Assembly (NCBI GenBank): GCA_038148755.1
Contig: JAYQWA010000001.1
Coordinates: 1 to 64,000, forward strand
Length of the DNA stretch: 64,000 nucleotides
Direction: 5' to 3'
Source of the DNA: UBA5109 sp038148755
GTDB lineage: Bacteria > Pseudomonadota > Gammaproteobacteria > Pseudomonadales > Pseudohongiellaceae
Shown in pieces: positions 26,774 to 34,630 of this stretch (the first letter of the stretch is position 1; every line of letters starts with the position of its first letter). The notes below the pieces were generated by a model. The model searched no databases. It saw only the letters and a list, made by a program, of their open reading frames with translations, and was not told the origin of the DNA. The position numbers and the translations under genes were made by a program.

Positions 26774-27469
26774 TTGGATAAATTTCCCACTTTTCCTTTT
26801 GATTTTGAAATAAAGCGCTCAAAGCGCAAAACTCTTGCTATAATAATAAAAAGTGGGAAAATTGAAGTAAAATCACCTTATTATGTATCTAAAGTGGATA
26901 TTTATGACTTTATATCCCAAAAGCAGAGCTGGATTAACAAACACCTGACTGAGCAGGAAGTCAAACTCACACAAAGGTTGGTTATCGGCGATGGGCATGA
27001 GGTCATGTTCTTCGGCAAACCCCGCCGCATTGAAGTTATCTACGCAGCAAGACCTAAAGTCGAGATCACTGATGACAGCCTGTTGATCTACAGTCGCAGC
27101 AATGAACCCGAAGTGCTGGTAAAGCATTTCTCAAAATGGCTCAAGAACCAGGCCAGCGAATACATGACCACACAAACCATCAAAACAACGCGTGTGCTGG
27201 GCGTAGAGAATCGCCTGAAAGAAGTGGTGTTTAAACGCACCAAAACCAAATGGGGGCACTGCTGCTCCGACGGCACTATCCAATACAACTGGCTCACCAT
27301 GATGGCGCCCAAACCCGTAATCGATTACCTGATCGCGCACGAATGCAGCCACCTGCTATATATGGACCACTCTAAAAAATTCTGGAAGACCGTGGCTTCC
27401 ATTTGCCCAGACTATAAAAATTTGAGGGACTGGTTAAAAACTTATGGCCATCGTTTCTGGACTGAATAA
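26774..27469 (+). CDS. YgjP-like (DUF45/SprT-like) zinc metallopeptidase
   Basis: M48-related putative peptidase of the YgjP/WLM-like group. The metal site is AHECSHLLYMDHSKKFW (HExxH with a downstream His), preceded by the family block TKWGHCCSDGTIQYNW. The N-terminal part (SKRKTLAIIIKSGKIEVKSP) is the usual YgjP beta-strand start. 231 residues. The start is TTG at 26774, because no ATG/GTG precedes the family N-terminus in frame and an AT-rich non-coding gap separates it from leuA. Physiological substrate unknown; related proteins sit near type I restriction systems, but none is visible here. Confidence 0.88.
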   Translation: MDKFPTFPFDFEIKRSKRKTLAIIIKSGKIEVKSPYYVSKVDIYDFISQKQSWINKHLTEQEVKLTQRLVIGDGHEVMFFGKPRRIEVIYAARPKVEITDDSLLIYSRSNEPEVLVKHFSKWLKNQASEYMTTQTIKTTRVLGVENRLKEVVFKRTKTKWGHCCSDGTIQYNWLTMMAPKPVIDYLIAHECSHLLYMDHSKKFWKTVASICPDYKNLRDWLKTYGHRFWTE

Positions 27470-27596
27470 GCAGGAAAATCAGCAAAGATATAAACCCTAC
27501 ACAGAAAGTGATATAAGTCCCATCAGGTCGAGATTGTAGAAATACTCAGAGAATATGCCTCTACTATCTAATTATTAAAACACAAAAGACTTTAGA

Positions 27597-27925
27597 GTGG
27601 CTGGACAATACCCGGACAAAATAAAAACGCTACCGCTTTATGACGGGCGCTTCGATGCCTATAAGCTGGAAGCCAAAGACAGTGATGTGCTGTTTGCCTC
27701 TTACCCTAAAGGCACATCCATTCCTCCGCACACGTACGATACGGACAATTATGGCGTGATTACCCGGGGAGAACTCATTCTTACTATTAATGATGTAGCT
27801 CAAAATACGGGGTTGGTGATTGGTATCATGTCCCTGCAAATACAGAACATGCGGCAGAGTTTGAAGTCGAGACAGACGAAATTGAATTCTGGTTTAAGCA
27901 TGACAACTCATCACAAAATTCCTGA
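27597..27925 (+). pseudogene. Small cupin-domain protein, single-base frameshift
   Basis: The first 69 codons from a GTG at 27597 encode a cupin start (ASYPKGTSIPPHTYDTDNYG, then VITRGELILTIND). After the short A-run at 27802-27805 the frame changes: the cupin continues one frame over as VGDWYHVPANTEHAAEFEVE, then TDEIEFWFKHDNSSQNS and TGA at 27923-27925. One extra A in that run restores GVGDWYHVPA cleanly, so a single-base deletion (real or a sequencing error) explains the break. Metal-binding His in PHTYD and NTEH are both preserved. A full protein would have about 109 residues. Confidence 0.8.
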
Positions 27926-27939
27926 CAAAGGGGGACATC

Positions 27940-28331
27940 ATGAGTATTCAGAGACACGGACTTTCCATTGGCATAGAACGATTTAACATTGAGTTTTTCT
28001 TTACCCTGAAAGCAATCGACAAACTGACTCACGAAGACTACGAAACCATTACGCCCATGCTGGATTCAGCTGTGGCAGAAGTGAAGCAACCTGAAATTAA
28101 AGCCCTGATTGATGCGACAGAGCTGGAAGGCTGGGGACTGAGGGCGGCCTGGGATGATTTTAAACTCGGCCTGAAACATGGCAGACAGTTCAAAAAAATT
28201 GCCATCGTCGGCAATAAAAACTGGCTGGAAATGTCAGCAAAATTGGCTCGTGGTTTGTATCCGGTGATCTGGAATATTTTGACAACGAAGCCGCTGCCAT
28301 TACCTGGCTCAATGAAGAATTGAATGAATAA
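27940..28331 (+). pseudogene. SpoIIAA-like STAS family protein, 3' frameshift
   Basis: Residues 1 to about 102 match small SpoIIAA-like (STAS/DUF3478) proteins: MSIQRHGLSIGIERFNIEFF, KLTHEDYETITPMLDSA, KALIDATELEGWGLRAAWDD. Family members end in a WFVSGDxxYFDxxAAAxxWL pattern. Here this end is found one frame over (WFVSGDLEYFDNEAAAITWL, then NEELNE, TAA at 28329-28331), after a one-base deletion near 28245-28253. The uncorrected frame ends earlier at 28323 with an unrelated tail. Such proteins are thought to bind lipids or anti-sigma partners; the role is unknown. It follows the frameshifted cupin by 14 bases. Confidence 0.8.
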
Positions 28332-28351
28332 TCTTCCGCCTGTCTAATTAC

Positions 28352-28801
28352 GTGCTGATAAAACAAATAAACTATGGCAGCCCGGAATATCTTGAGGCCT
28401 TAAAGCTCCGGACTGCCATTCTCAGAACCCCTCTGGGCAAAACGCTTTCAACAGAAGATACGGATGGCGAAGAATCTCAGCTGCACTTCGGCTGTTTTTC
28501 TGGACAGGATCTGCTTGCCTGCGCAGTCATCAAGGCTGTTACTGAAGGGCTCTGTGCAAAACTCAGGCAAATGGCTGTTGCAGACAGCGCACAAGGCAAG
28601 GGTGTTGGCAAAAAGTTGATAGCCGAAATAGAAAATATTTTGCGGGAACAAGGCTTTAAGGAACTGGAGCTGTCTGCCCGCAAAACGGCACAGGGTTTTT
28701 ATGAAAAACTTGGTTACCATGCTAGCGGAGACTATTATCTGGAACAGGGTATTAAACATATTAAAATGCATAAGACCGTCAATCCTGGCAACTTAATTTA
28801 A
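28352..28801 (+). CDS. GNAT family N-acetyltransferase
   Basis: Acetyl-CoA-dependent N-acyltransferase, substrate unknown. The 149-residue protein has the GNAT core KLRQMAVADSAQGKGVGKKL (Q/RxxGxG/A pyrophosphate loop as QGKGVG) and the closing AQGFYEKLGYHASGDYYLEQ, typical of the ElaA/YjcF-like branch. GTG start at 28352; no ATG lies nearby in frame. It sits in a run of small accessory genes with two other GNATs. Confidence 0.88.
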   Translation: MLIKQINYGSPEYLEALKLRTAILRTPLGKTLSTEDTDGEESQLHFGCFSGQDLLACAVIKAVTEGLCAKLRQMAVADSAQGKGVGKKLIAEIENILREQGFKELELSARKTAQGFYEKLGYHASGDYYLEQGIKHIKMHKTVNPGNLI

Positions 28802-28830
28802 GCACCTACATTTACCCTGCAAAACAAACT

Positions 28831-29445
28831 ATGGAATTTTTCCTCTCGGTTTTTATTTTCTCGGCATCGGCAACCATTACACCCGGCCCCAATAATATTA
28901 TGTTGATGACCTCGGGTTTGAATTTTGGTGCGCTTAGAACGCTGCCACATTATCTGGGCGTTTGTCTGGGCTTTCCTGTGATGGTTGTTCTTATCGGCCT
29001 TGGCTTTGGCTTTTTATTTGAACGCTTTGCGCTATTGCACCAGATTATTCAGGTTATAGGCATTGCCTATTTACTCTATTTAGCCTGGCTTATTGCCAAT
29101 GCCGCACCCAGTGCTTTGAATGCAGAACAGGTCAAACCCTTGAGCTTTCTACAGGCTGTTTTGTTTCAGTGGGTTAATCCGAAAGCCTGGATTATGGCGA
29201 CAGGCGCAGTTGCTGCTTTCACTTCAGGCAATACGGATATTTTCATACAGGTATTATTTATTGCCTTAATTTTTTTACTGGTTACTTTCCCCGGCTCCGG
29301 TATCTGGCTGTTTTTCGGGGTATGGTTAAAAAAGCTGTTTAAAGAGCCATCGCATCAAAAAGTATTTAATATTTCCATGGCAGTTTTGTTAGTGCTTTCA
29401 ATATTGCCAGGTATTTATGATTTAATTAGGCCTCTTATTGCTTGA
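28831..29445 (+). CDS. LysE/RhtB family amino-acid exporter
   Basis: Inner-membrane exporter of amino acids or homoserine lactone-type compounds. The 204-residue protein begins MEFFLSVFIFSASATITPGP, the family signature (TPGPNNIMLMTSGLNFG follows), and has about six hydrophobic segments, with GIAYLLYLAWLI and FQWVNPKAWIMATGAVAAF as internal markers. The substrate cannot be told from sequence. It lies on its own between two GNAT genes. Confidence 0.92.
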   Translation: MEFFLSVFIFSASATITPGPNNIMLMTSGLNFGALRTLPHYLGVCLGFPVMVVLIGLGFGFLFERFALLHQIIQVIGIAYLLYLAWLIANAAPSALNAEQVKPLSFLQAVLFQWVNPKAWIMATGAVAAFTSGNTDIFIQVLFIALIFLLVTFPGSGIWLFFGVWLKKLFKEPSHQKVFNISMAVLLVLSILPGIYDLIRPLIA

Positions 29446-29469
29446 TCACTATTTTAGGGAAGAAAGATT

Positions 29470-29890
29470 GTGCCCCGTATTGCAATTTCCGATACAGAAA
29501 TACTGAACTGCTTTGACACCGTGGCAGAACTGCGACCGCACCTGAAAAAAGACCAATTTCTTGCGACGGTTCGGGAAATGGAAAAAGGTGGTTACCAGCT
29601 GCTTTATATTGAAGATGACTCTGCAGTTGTTGCCGTTGCCGGTTTTCGTATTGCCCGCAACCTGCATATGGGCAAGCATTTATATTGATGATTTAGTGAC
29701 GGCTGAAAGTCAACGCTCGAAAGGCTATGGCGAAACGCTGGTGCGGTGGTTAAGAGAACTGGCAATAAAAGAAGGCTGCACTTATCTGCATCTGGATTCC
29801 GGTACGCACAGGGGTCGCGCCCATAAATTCTATTTTGAGCAGGGTTTCACTATCGCGAGTTATCACTTTAGTGAAGAGCTGAATACTTAA
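29470..29890 (+). pseudogene. GNAT family acetyltransferase, single-base frameshift
   Basis: From a GTG at 29470 the protein reads VPRIAISDTEILNCFDTVAE and continues to AGFRIARNLHM near 29670, then hits TGA in frame. The GNAT core continues one frame over as IYIDDLVTAESQRSKGYGE, GCTYLHLDSGTHRGRAHKFY and FEQGFTIASYHFSEELNT, ending at 29890. Removing one G from GGG at 29670-29672 restores HMASIYIDDLVT. The acetyl-CoA loop QRSKGYG is intact. Either a recent lesion or a sequencing error; the repaired protein would have about 139 residues. Confidence 0.82.
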
Positions 29891-29893
29891 ATA

Positions 29894-30340
29894 ATGCAAA
29901 TTCGAATAGCTCAGATAGATGACTTTGAGCAAGTAAGCAAACTTTTACTTCAACTGAATCCCAGTGACCCTAAACTCAGTTCAGAGAGCTTTACTACTTA
30001 TAAAAATATTCTTGATTCAGAACACCTTATACTTTTGGTCGCTGAAGAAAATGGAATTTTATTAGGAAGCTGCTATCTAAATATCATTTTGAATCTAACT
30101 CGTGGGTCAAGACCATACGCTGTCATAGAAAATGTTATTACCGATAAAAATTACCGTAATAGCGGTATTGGCAAAGCATTAATGGATAAAGCACTGGAAA
30201 TAGCCTGGGAAGCAGATTGCTACAAAGTCATGCTGATGACTGGTCGCAAGGAAGAATCTATAGATGCTTTTTATAAAAAATGCGGATTCAATGCTGACGA
30301 AAAGCAGGCCTATATATTAAGAGCTGAAAAAAATGGCTAA
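29894..30340 (+). CDS. GNAT family N-acetyltransferase
   Basis: Third GNAT in this stretch, 148 residues and intact. The core is YAVIENVITDKNYRNSGIGK with RNSGIGKALM as the acetyl-CoA loop, followed by CYKVMLMTGRKEESIDAFYK and the closing KKCGFNADEKQAYI. Substrate unknown. It starts three bases after the broken GNAT ends and overlaps the next gene by 8 bases, so it probably heads a small operon with the unknown 151-residue protein and tag. Confidence 0.88.
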   Translation: MQIRIAQIDDFEQVSKLLLQLNPSDPKLSSESFTTYKNILDSEHLILLVAEENGILLGSCYLNIILNLTRGSRPYAVIENVITDKNYRNSGIGKALMDKALEIAWEADCYKVMLMTGRKEESIDAFYKKCGFNADEKQAYILRAEKNG

Positions 30341-30788
30341 ACCAGGGAAGGAAGAGCTACCACTGGCAAGCCAGTCTGATATTGCTGAACTCGCTGAAAA
30401 ATATGAAGCCTGCACCCTGCCCTATAAAAACTGGACACATCGGGCCCATCTGGCGCTGGCACTTTTTTATTTGAAAAATCTATCGCTACAGGACGCTACA
30501 GACAGAATCAGAAACAGCATCAAGATTTACAATGTTAAATGTGGTGATGGTGCCGGTTATAACGAAACCATTACCGTGCTGTTTATGAAAAAAATATTTC
30601 ATGAGCTGCATCAGCCAGAAAGTTGTCCAGCGCTTGAGGATGAATTGGTACGCCTGCTGAATATCTGCACAGTGGACTGGCTTTACAATTATTATTCCAA
30701 AGACCTTATCTGGTCTGATCAGGCCAAACATCAATGGATGGAGCCTGACATTAAAGCCTTTGACTTTCGATTAAGGAATTTTCTATGA
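30333..30788 (+). CDS. Conserved-looking protein of unknown function
   Basis: A 151-residue soluble protein I cannot assign. It has a His/Trp-rich block THRAHLALALFYLKNLSLQD and GDGAGYNETITVLFMKKIFH, with a mainly alpha-helical pattern and no signal peptide. It overlaps the upstream GNAT by 8 bases and the downstream tag gene by 4 bases (ATGA), so it is almost certainly expressed with them. A link to alkylated DNA repair is only suggested by that coupling. Confidence 0.75.
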   Translation: MAKPGKEELPLASQSDIAELAEKYEACTLPYKNWTHRAHLALALFYLKNLSLQDATDRIRNSIKIYNVKCGDGAGYNETITVLFMKKIFHELHQPESCPALEDELVRLLNICTVDWLYNYYSKDLIWSDQAKHQWMEPDIKAFDFRLRNFL

Positions 30789-31321
30789 GTACCTATTGTG
30801 AAGCCTCTGTCGGCCATCCTTTTCACGCTCCTTACCATGATCAGGAATATGGCTTCCCCCTGGATGATGACAATCTGTTATTTGAAAGGCTGGTTCTTGA
30901 AATTAATCAGGCTGGCCTTTCCTGGTTAACCATTTTGAAAAAGAAAAGCGCTTTTCAAAAAGCTTTTCGGTATTTTGATGTCAAAAAAGTTGCCCACTTT
31001 AAAGAAAAAGACCGGCAACGTTTACTGAATGATGCAAGCATTATTCGTAACCGATTAAAAATTGATGCCGCCATTGCCAACGCGAATACCATTCTGACTC
31101 TGCAAAAAGAATTCGGTTCATTTCATCAATGGCTGCAACATCATCACCCCTTGCCTAAAGGCGAATGGGTAAAACTATTCAAAAACACTTTTCGCTTTAC
31201 CGGCGGTGAAATCACTGGTGAATTTCTCATGAGCACCGGCTACCTGCCCGGCGCACATCATGCCAAATGCCCGGTTTATAAAAAAATTGCAAAACTGAAT
31301 CCGCCCTGGATGCAAGTTTGA
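30785..31321 (+). CDS. tag: DNA-3-methyladenine glycosylase I (Tag)
   Basis: Removes 3-methyladenine (and weakly 3-methylguanine) from alkylated DNA by base excision. The 178-residue protein shows the zinc-anchored family pattern: Cys5, then HPFHAPYHDQEYG containing His18, and GAHHAKCPVY near the C-terminus supplying the other zinc His/Cys. LVLEINQAGLSWLTILKKKS is the base-binding helix region with the conserved catalytic Glu. It is coupled by a 4-base overlap to the unknown gene before it and is convergent with an alkyltransferase-like gene 12 bases away, so two alkylation-damage genes sit tail to tail. Confidence 0.94.
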   Translation: MSTYCEASVGHPFHAPYHDQEYGFPLDDDNLLFERLVLEINQAGLSWLTILKKKSAFQKAFRYFDVKKVAHFKEKDRQRLLNDASIIRNRLKIDAAIANANTILTLQKEFGSFHQWLQHHHPLPKGEWVKLFKNTFRFTGGEITGEFLMSTGYLPGAHHAKCPVYKKIAKLNPPWMQV

Positions 31322-31333
31322 CGTTGAAGAAGT

Positions 31334-31681
31334 TTAAAACTTTAGTTTAAACAGGATTTCATCAAGGCTCGGCTGCCATTGAAATTCAGCCAGATTTACA
31401 CGGTTTTTTATTACCGCCACGCCTTCTTCCTGCAACAGGCCGGTTTGCTTCTGACTGCCGCTTGAGCCAGCCTTGAAGGCAAGTTGACCGTTTGAACGTA
31501 ACACCCTATACCACGGCACCTGTAATTCTTTTGGCGCATACCCCATACATCTACCGACCAGCCGGGCTCTGCCTGGCAGACCTGCCAGATCGGCTATTTG
31601 TCCATAACTCGCCACCTTGCCTGGCGGAATAGCCAATACTGTTTGCCAGATATGTTCGTAATTTTTATTGTTTTGATTCAA
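31334..31681 (-). CDS. Alkyltransferase-like protein (ATL, MGMT-type DNA-binding domain)
   Basis: Small relative of O6-alkylguanine-DNA methyltransferase. The 115 residues carry the MGMT winged helix: IPPGKVASYGQIADLAGLPG and RLVGRCMGYAP. The active-site PCHR of true methyltransferases is replaced by PWYRV, so the alkyl-accepting Cys is missing and the protein should bind O6-alkylguanine and flag it for nucleotide excision repair, as described for ATL proteins. It is the last gene of a leftward run that starts at the trypsin-like protease gene and is convergent with tag. Confidence 0.88.
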   Translation of the reverse strand: MNQNNKNYEHIWQTVLAIPPGKVASYGQIADLAGLPGRARLVGRCMGYAPKELQVPWYRVLRSNGQLAFKAGSSGSQKQTGLLQEEGVAVIKNRVNLAEFQWQPSLDEILFKLKF

Positions 31682-31724
31682 AAGAATGGCTGCAAGCAGC
31701 TACCAGAATATTAATTCCTGATGG

Positions 31725-32213
31725 TTAAATCTGTTCGTCGTGATCGGCCCAGATAAAACCAATAGGGTTTTTGGCTCTTTCCTCTTCCTCATCACCGGCT
31801 TCATCCAGGGCTATGGCATAACAGACCAATTGAATAGTGTCCTGGTGCGCCAGCATCGAACAGGGAATATCATCGCCCATGGTGCCTTCAATGCGGATAC
31901 CGTCAAAGCTTACCTGGGCCAGTGTGCGAACCTGGACCTGAACCCCGCCATGCAGGATAGCAACAATGGCAGGACGAAAATTTGGCGGCAGTTGCTCACT
32001 CCAGGCTCTGGCTTCAATTGCCAGAGCTTCCAGCAGTACACCAGCACTGCGAAATTCATTTTCGTCTTCGCGCGAACAAACATTTGGGTGTTTTAGACGA
32101 TTTTCTTTGGCAAGGCCCGGTGGCTTGAACCCTGGCACCTGAACCATCTGGTTTGGCAGATAATTCATTTGCGGCTGATAATCCTGATTATTATTTTTAT
32201 CTGTATCCGACAT
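31725..32213 (-). CDS. Protein of unknown function downstream of the FHA gene
   Basis: A 162-residue protein with no recognised family. The N-terminal 45 residues are polar and Pro/Gln/Asn-rich (low complexity), followed by a folded-looking part: AGVLLEALAIEARAWSEQLP, AIVAILHGGVQVQVRTLAQV and an acidic stretch LDEAGDEEEERA near the C-terminus. No signal peptide or membrane helix, so cytoplasmic. It lies 31 bases after the FHA gene on the same strand and is likely co-transcribed, which makes it a candidate partner of the FHA protein. Confidence 0.75.
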   Translation of the reverse strand: MSDTDKNNNQDYQPQMNYLPNQMVQVPGFKPPGLAKENRLKHPNVCSREDENEFRSAGVLLEALAIEARAWSEQLPPNFRPAIVAILHGGVQVQVRTLAQVSFDGIRIEGTMGDDIPCSMLAHQDTIQLVCYAIALDEAGDEEEERAKNPIGFIWADHDEQI

Positions 32214-32244
32214 GAACGTCCCCTACTAGCAAAACAGGCAACAA

Positions 32245-33237
32245 CTAAGATCTATCTTCTTCAGCTTTCTCAAGTTCTTGTGCCACCCCAGCTTGTAATT
32301 CTTCAGCCACCTTGGAAATAAATTCCGGTACTGATTTTTCACTTGGCGACAGCCGAATATCATAACGCTGCACCAGATTATGCATGGTTGGCTGCGTACT
32401 GAAATCCGGCACATCAACAATATCCTGCACGGTACGTATGCCGAATATAGTCCAGGCTACCCCTATGCCTACAAAAGCCGCGCGCTTGACAGAGGTTGTG
32501 CTGATGGCACGCATCTGCCAGGCGATAATCCAGGCAAAAAAGATGCCGCTGAAAATAAGTATCAGAAAATCTGCGATGCTCTGGCTGGTGAAAAAATAAC
32601 TGATCACACTGTTGAGTTCCTCGGTTAACAGAAACACCAGAGACCCGAGGCTTGCCAGTGACAATTGCAAAAAGTAACGCCAGCTATGTAAAAACACCCG
32701 GCTGATAAAGCTCATAACTGTCGCAATAGCCACAGGAATAGCGAAGTACAACAAACGATTTACCAGGATCTCTGTCCAGTCATTGTTCAGTGAAAACTGC
32801 TGGTAAGCAAAATAAAAAGTCAGCAGCATATATGCCAGAGTCAGTCCCAACGCCAACCAGATGGTTGATGCGATTTCCGATAAGCGCGAGCTTCTGGCAA
32901 TAATTAGTGTCGGTTCAACCGGAGAGTGTGCTGCATGTAAATCAAGGTGTGTCCTGCCAATATTGATCGTCGTTGGCACGCTCATTTCATATAATTCATG
33001 CTCACCATCAGCCAACCTTGTTTTACCTATCCAGGTGCCATTTTCATCTGCAAGACTTTTTACCTGAAAGCCATTTTCACTGGCATGTAATTCAATATGA
33101 TGGGCTGATACGGTTTCATCAGCAATGATCAGATCATTGTCATAGGCGCGACCAATGCGGAATGGAAATTTCTCTGCCTTGTGAAAAACCGGTTGGCTTC
33201 TGCCTCCCCTGGAGACACGAATTATGAGGGATTCCAT
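32245..33237 (-). CDS. FHA-domain integral membrane protein
   Basis: FHA domains bind phosphothreonine. Residues about 25-100 form a canonical FHA: FRIGRAYDNDLIIADETVSA (Arg and Ser of the phosphopeptide site), HHIEL, and SLADENGTWIGKTRL, where Asn-Gly-Thr closes the motif. Four or five hydrophobic helices follow (about residues 123-145, 161-178, 188-206, 220-241, 252-270) and a cytoplasmic C-terminal tail ending in acidic residues. Total 330 residues. Its start overlaps the end of the protease gene by 16 bases, so it is translationally coupled. It could relay a Ser/Thr phosphorylation signal at the membrane; no kinase gene is visible in the window. Confidence 0.88.
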   Translation of the reverse strand: MESLIIRVSRGGRSQPVFHKAEKFPFRIGRAYDNDLIIADETVSAHHIELHASENGFQVKSLADENGTWIGKTRLADGEHELYEMSVPTTINIGRTHLDLHAAHSPVEPTLIIARSSRLSEIASTIWLALGLTLAYMLLTFYFAYQQFSLNNDWTEILVNRLLYFAIPVAIATVMSFISRVFLHSWRYFLQLSLASLGSLVFLLTEELNSVISYFFTSQSIADFLILIFSGIFFAWIIAWQMRAISTTSVKRAAFVGIGVAWTIFGIRTVQDIVDVPDFSTQPTMHNLVQRYDIRLSPSEKSVPEFISKVAEELQAGVAQELEKAEEDRS

Positions 33238-34490
33238 TCCACCGCTCCTAAAAATTTCTCCAGTACCGCAAGACCGTTTTCAAGTGAAACAGTCGAGAAG
33301 TCCATGGTAAAAATTACGCCTTCCTTGTCATGCCCCACCAGTGTCATAAGCACCATAAAATCCGTTAACTCCGGATAATCCAGATACGGGCGGGCACAGA
33401 TATTGGCTTTGAAATCCTGCCCGGACAATTCGATAAATTGCGTGGAACAGCTGAAATTGCCAACATCTTCTTCACTTGGTCGTGAAGGAAAGCGGCTACG
33501 ACTGCTGCGCTGATAAATCTGGTAAAACGCGGATGGCGATAACTGTTCGGAATCCAGCCAGTAGAATTCATAGGAAAACGCACCAGCACGTAACTGCTCG
33601 GAAAGATAAATTGAATCCTGCCCCCGACAAATCGCGGCATTGACGGTATAGCGGTTAGTGCCTTCTTCAAACTGGTTATCACTCCAGCAATCCAGACGGT
33701 CAAACACGCGACCCGGCACGGATAAATTTCCCAGTGAAATATTGCGCCATTCATTACTGAGAATTTCATCAACCAGAGACTGTTGATTATCGGTAAGCTG
33801 GTTGCTTATGCTGGTTGCCAGATCGGTTTCAGGCCTGAAGTCTGTTGCCCTGACATCAGCCAGTAATTTATCCAGATAAGTCGCCGGTACCAGATAGCCT
33901 ACTGCTTCCCCGCTGGTAGCGACATTAATGCCAACCACCTGACCGAAGCGATCAAGTGTCGGTCCGCCACTCATGCCTGGATTGATATTGCCGCTAAAAA
34001 GAATTTTCTCGTAAAGCGAGCTGGCTTGGATGCCATTATTGGTGCCACTGACGATAGCCAGATCCAGCGCCAGAGGGTGCCCCATCGAAAACAGGGAGAC
34101 CCCATTTTCCGGCAGGTCTGTAATCTGCATGGGCAGGCCCATGGGTTCTTCCGCCTGCAATATGGCCAGGTCATGGACAACATCTACAGCCAGGACGGTT
34201 AAGGGGCCGCGACGTCCATCAACACCTTCCCACTCCAGTCGGTAACGATCAGGCTCATTCACAACATTTGAGATAACATGGTAATTGGAGGCCAGAATGT
34301 CATTACGTCCAATCACAAAGCCGGTGCCGACCGAGGCTTTATTTTCTATACCCGGTGTTACCACCTCAACACGGTAGACCGAAGACTCATATCTCGAATA
34401 AAGCTCTTCAGCAATGTCTTGTGCTCCTGCCAGGCTGGCAAGGATTATCAAGCCCATTGTGCTAACAATTTTTAAAATCAATTTTGACAT
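33222..34490 (-). CDS. Secreted trypsin-like serine protease (S1C/Deg-like) with unknown C-terminal domain
   Basis: A signal peptide (MSKLILKIVSTMGLIILASL, cleaved near AGA-QD) precedes a trypsin-like domain. The catalytic triad is His71 (NYHVI), Asp107 (VVHDLAILQ) and Ser174 (INPGMSGGPTLD), with GTGFVIGRNDILASN upstream. No PDZ domain follows, unlike DegP/DegS; instead about 215 residues of unknown type carry four or more Cys (RLDCWSDNQ, AAICRGQD, NFSCSTQF, ANICARP), probably disulfides in the periplasm. Total 422 residues. First gene of the leftward protease-FHA-unknown operon, divergent from the PQQ dehydrogenase-like gene across 140 bases. Confidence 0.9.
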   Translation of the reverse strand: MSKLILKIVSTMGLIILASLAGAQDIAEELYSRYESSVYRVEVVTPGIENKASVGTGFVIGRNDILASNYHVISNVVNEPDRYRLEWEGVDGRRGPLTVLAVDVVHDLAILQAEEPMGLPMQITDLPENGVSLFSMGHPLALDLAIVSGTNNGIQASSLYEKILFSGNINPGMSGGPTLDRFGQVVGINVATSGEAVGYLVPATYLDKLLADVRATDFRPETDLATSISNQLTDNQQSLVDEILSNEWRNISLGNLSVPGRVFDRLDCWSDNQFEEGTNRYTVNAAICRGQDSIYLSEQLRAGAFSYEFYWLDSEQLSPSAFYQIYQRSSRSRFPSRPSEEDVGNFSCSTQFIELSGQDFKANICARPYLDYPELTDFMVLMTLVGHDKEGVIFTMDFSTVSLENGLAVLEKFLGAVEWNPS

Positions 34491-34630
34491 CTGCTTATTC
34501 CTGTATGCGGCCGAAGAGAATAAACATCCCCTTGCTATTAGTCCAGCGCGAGACTAACCTTCCTGCATAAATTCATTTTTCATACACTTGGAAATAATTC
34601 CTGCACAGTACAAATTCAAGGGAGCGCCAG

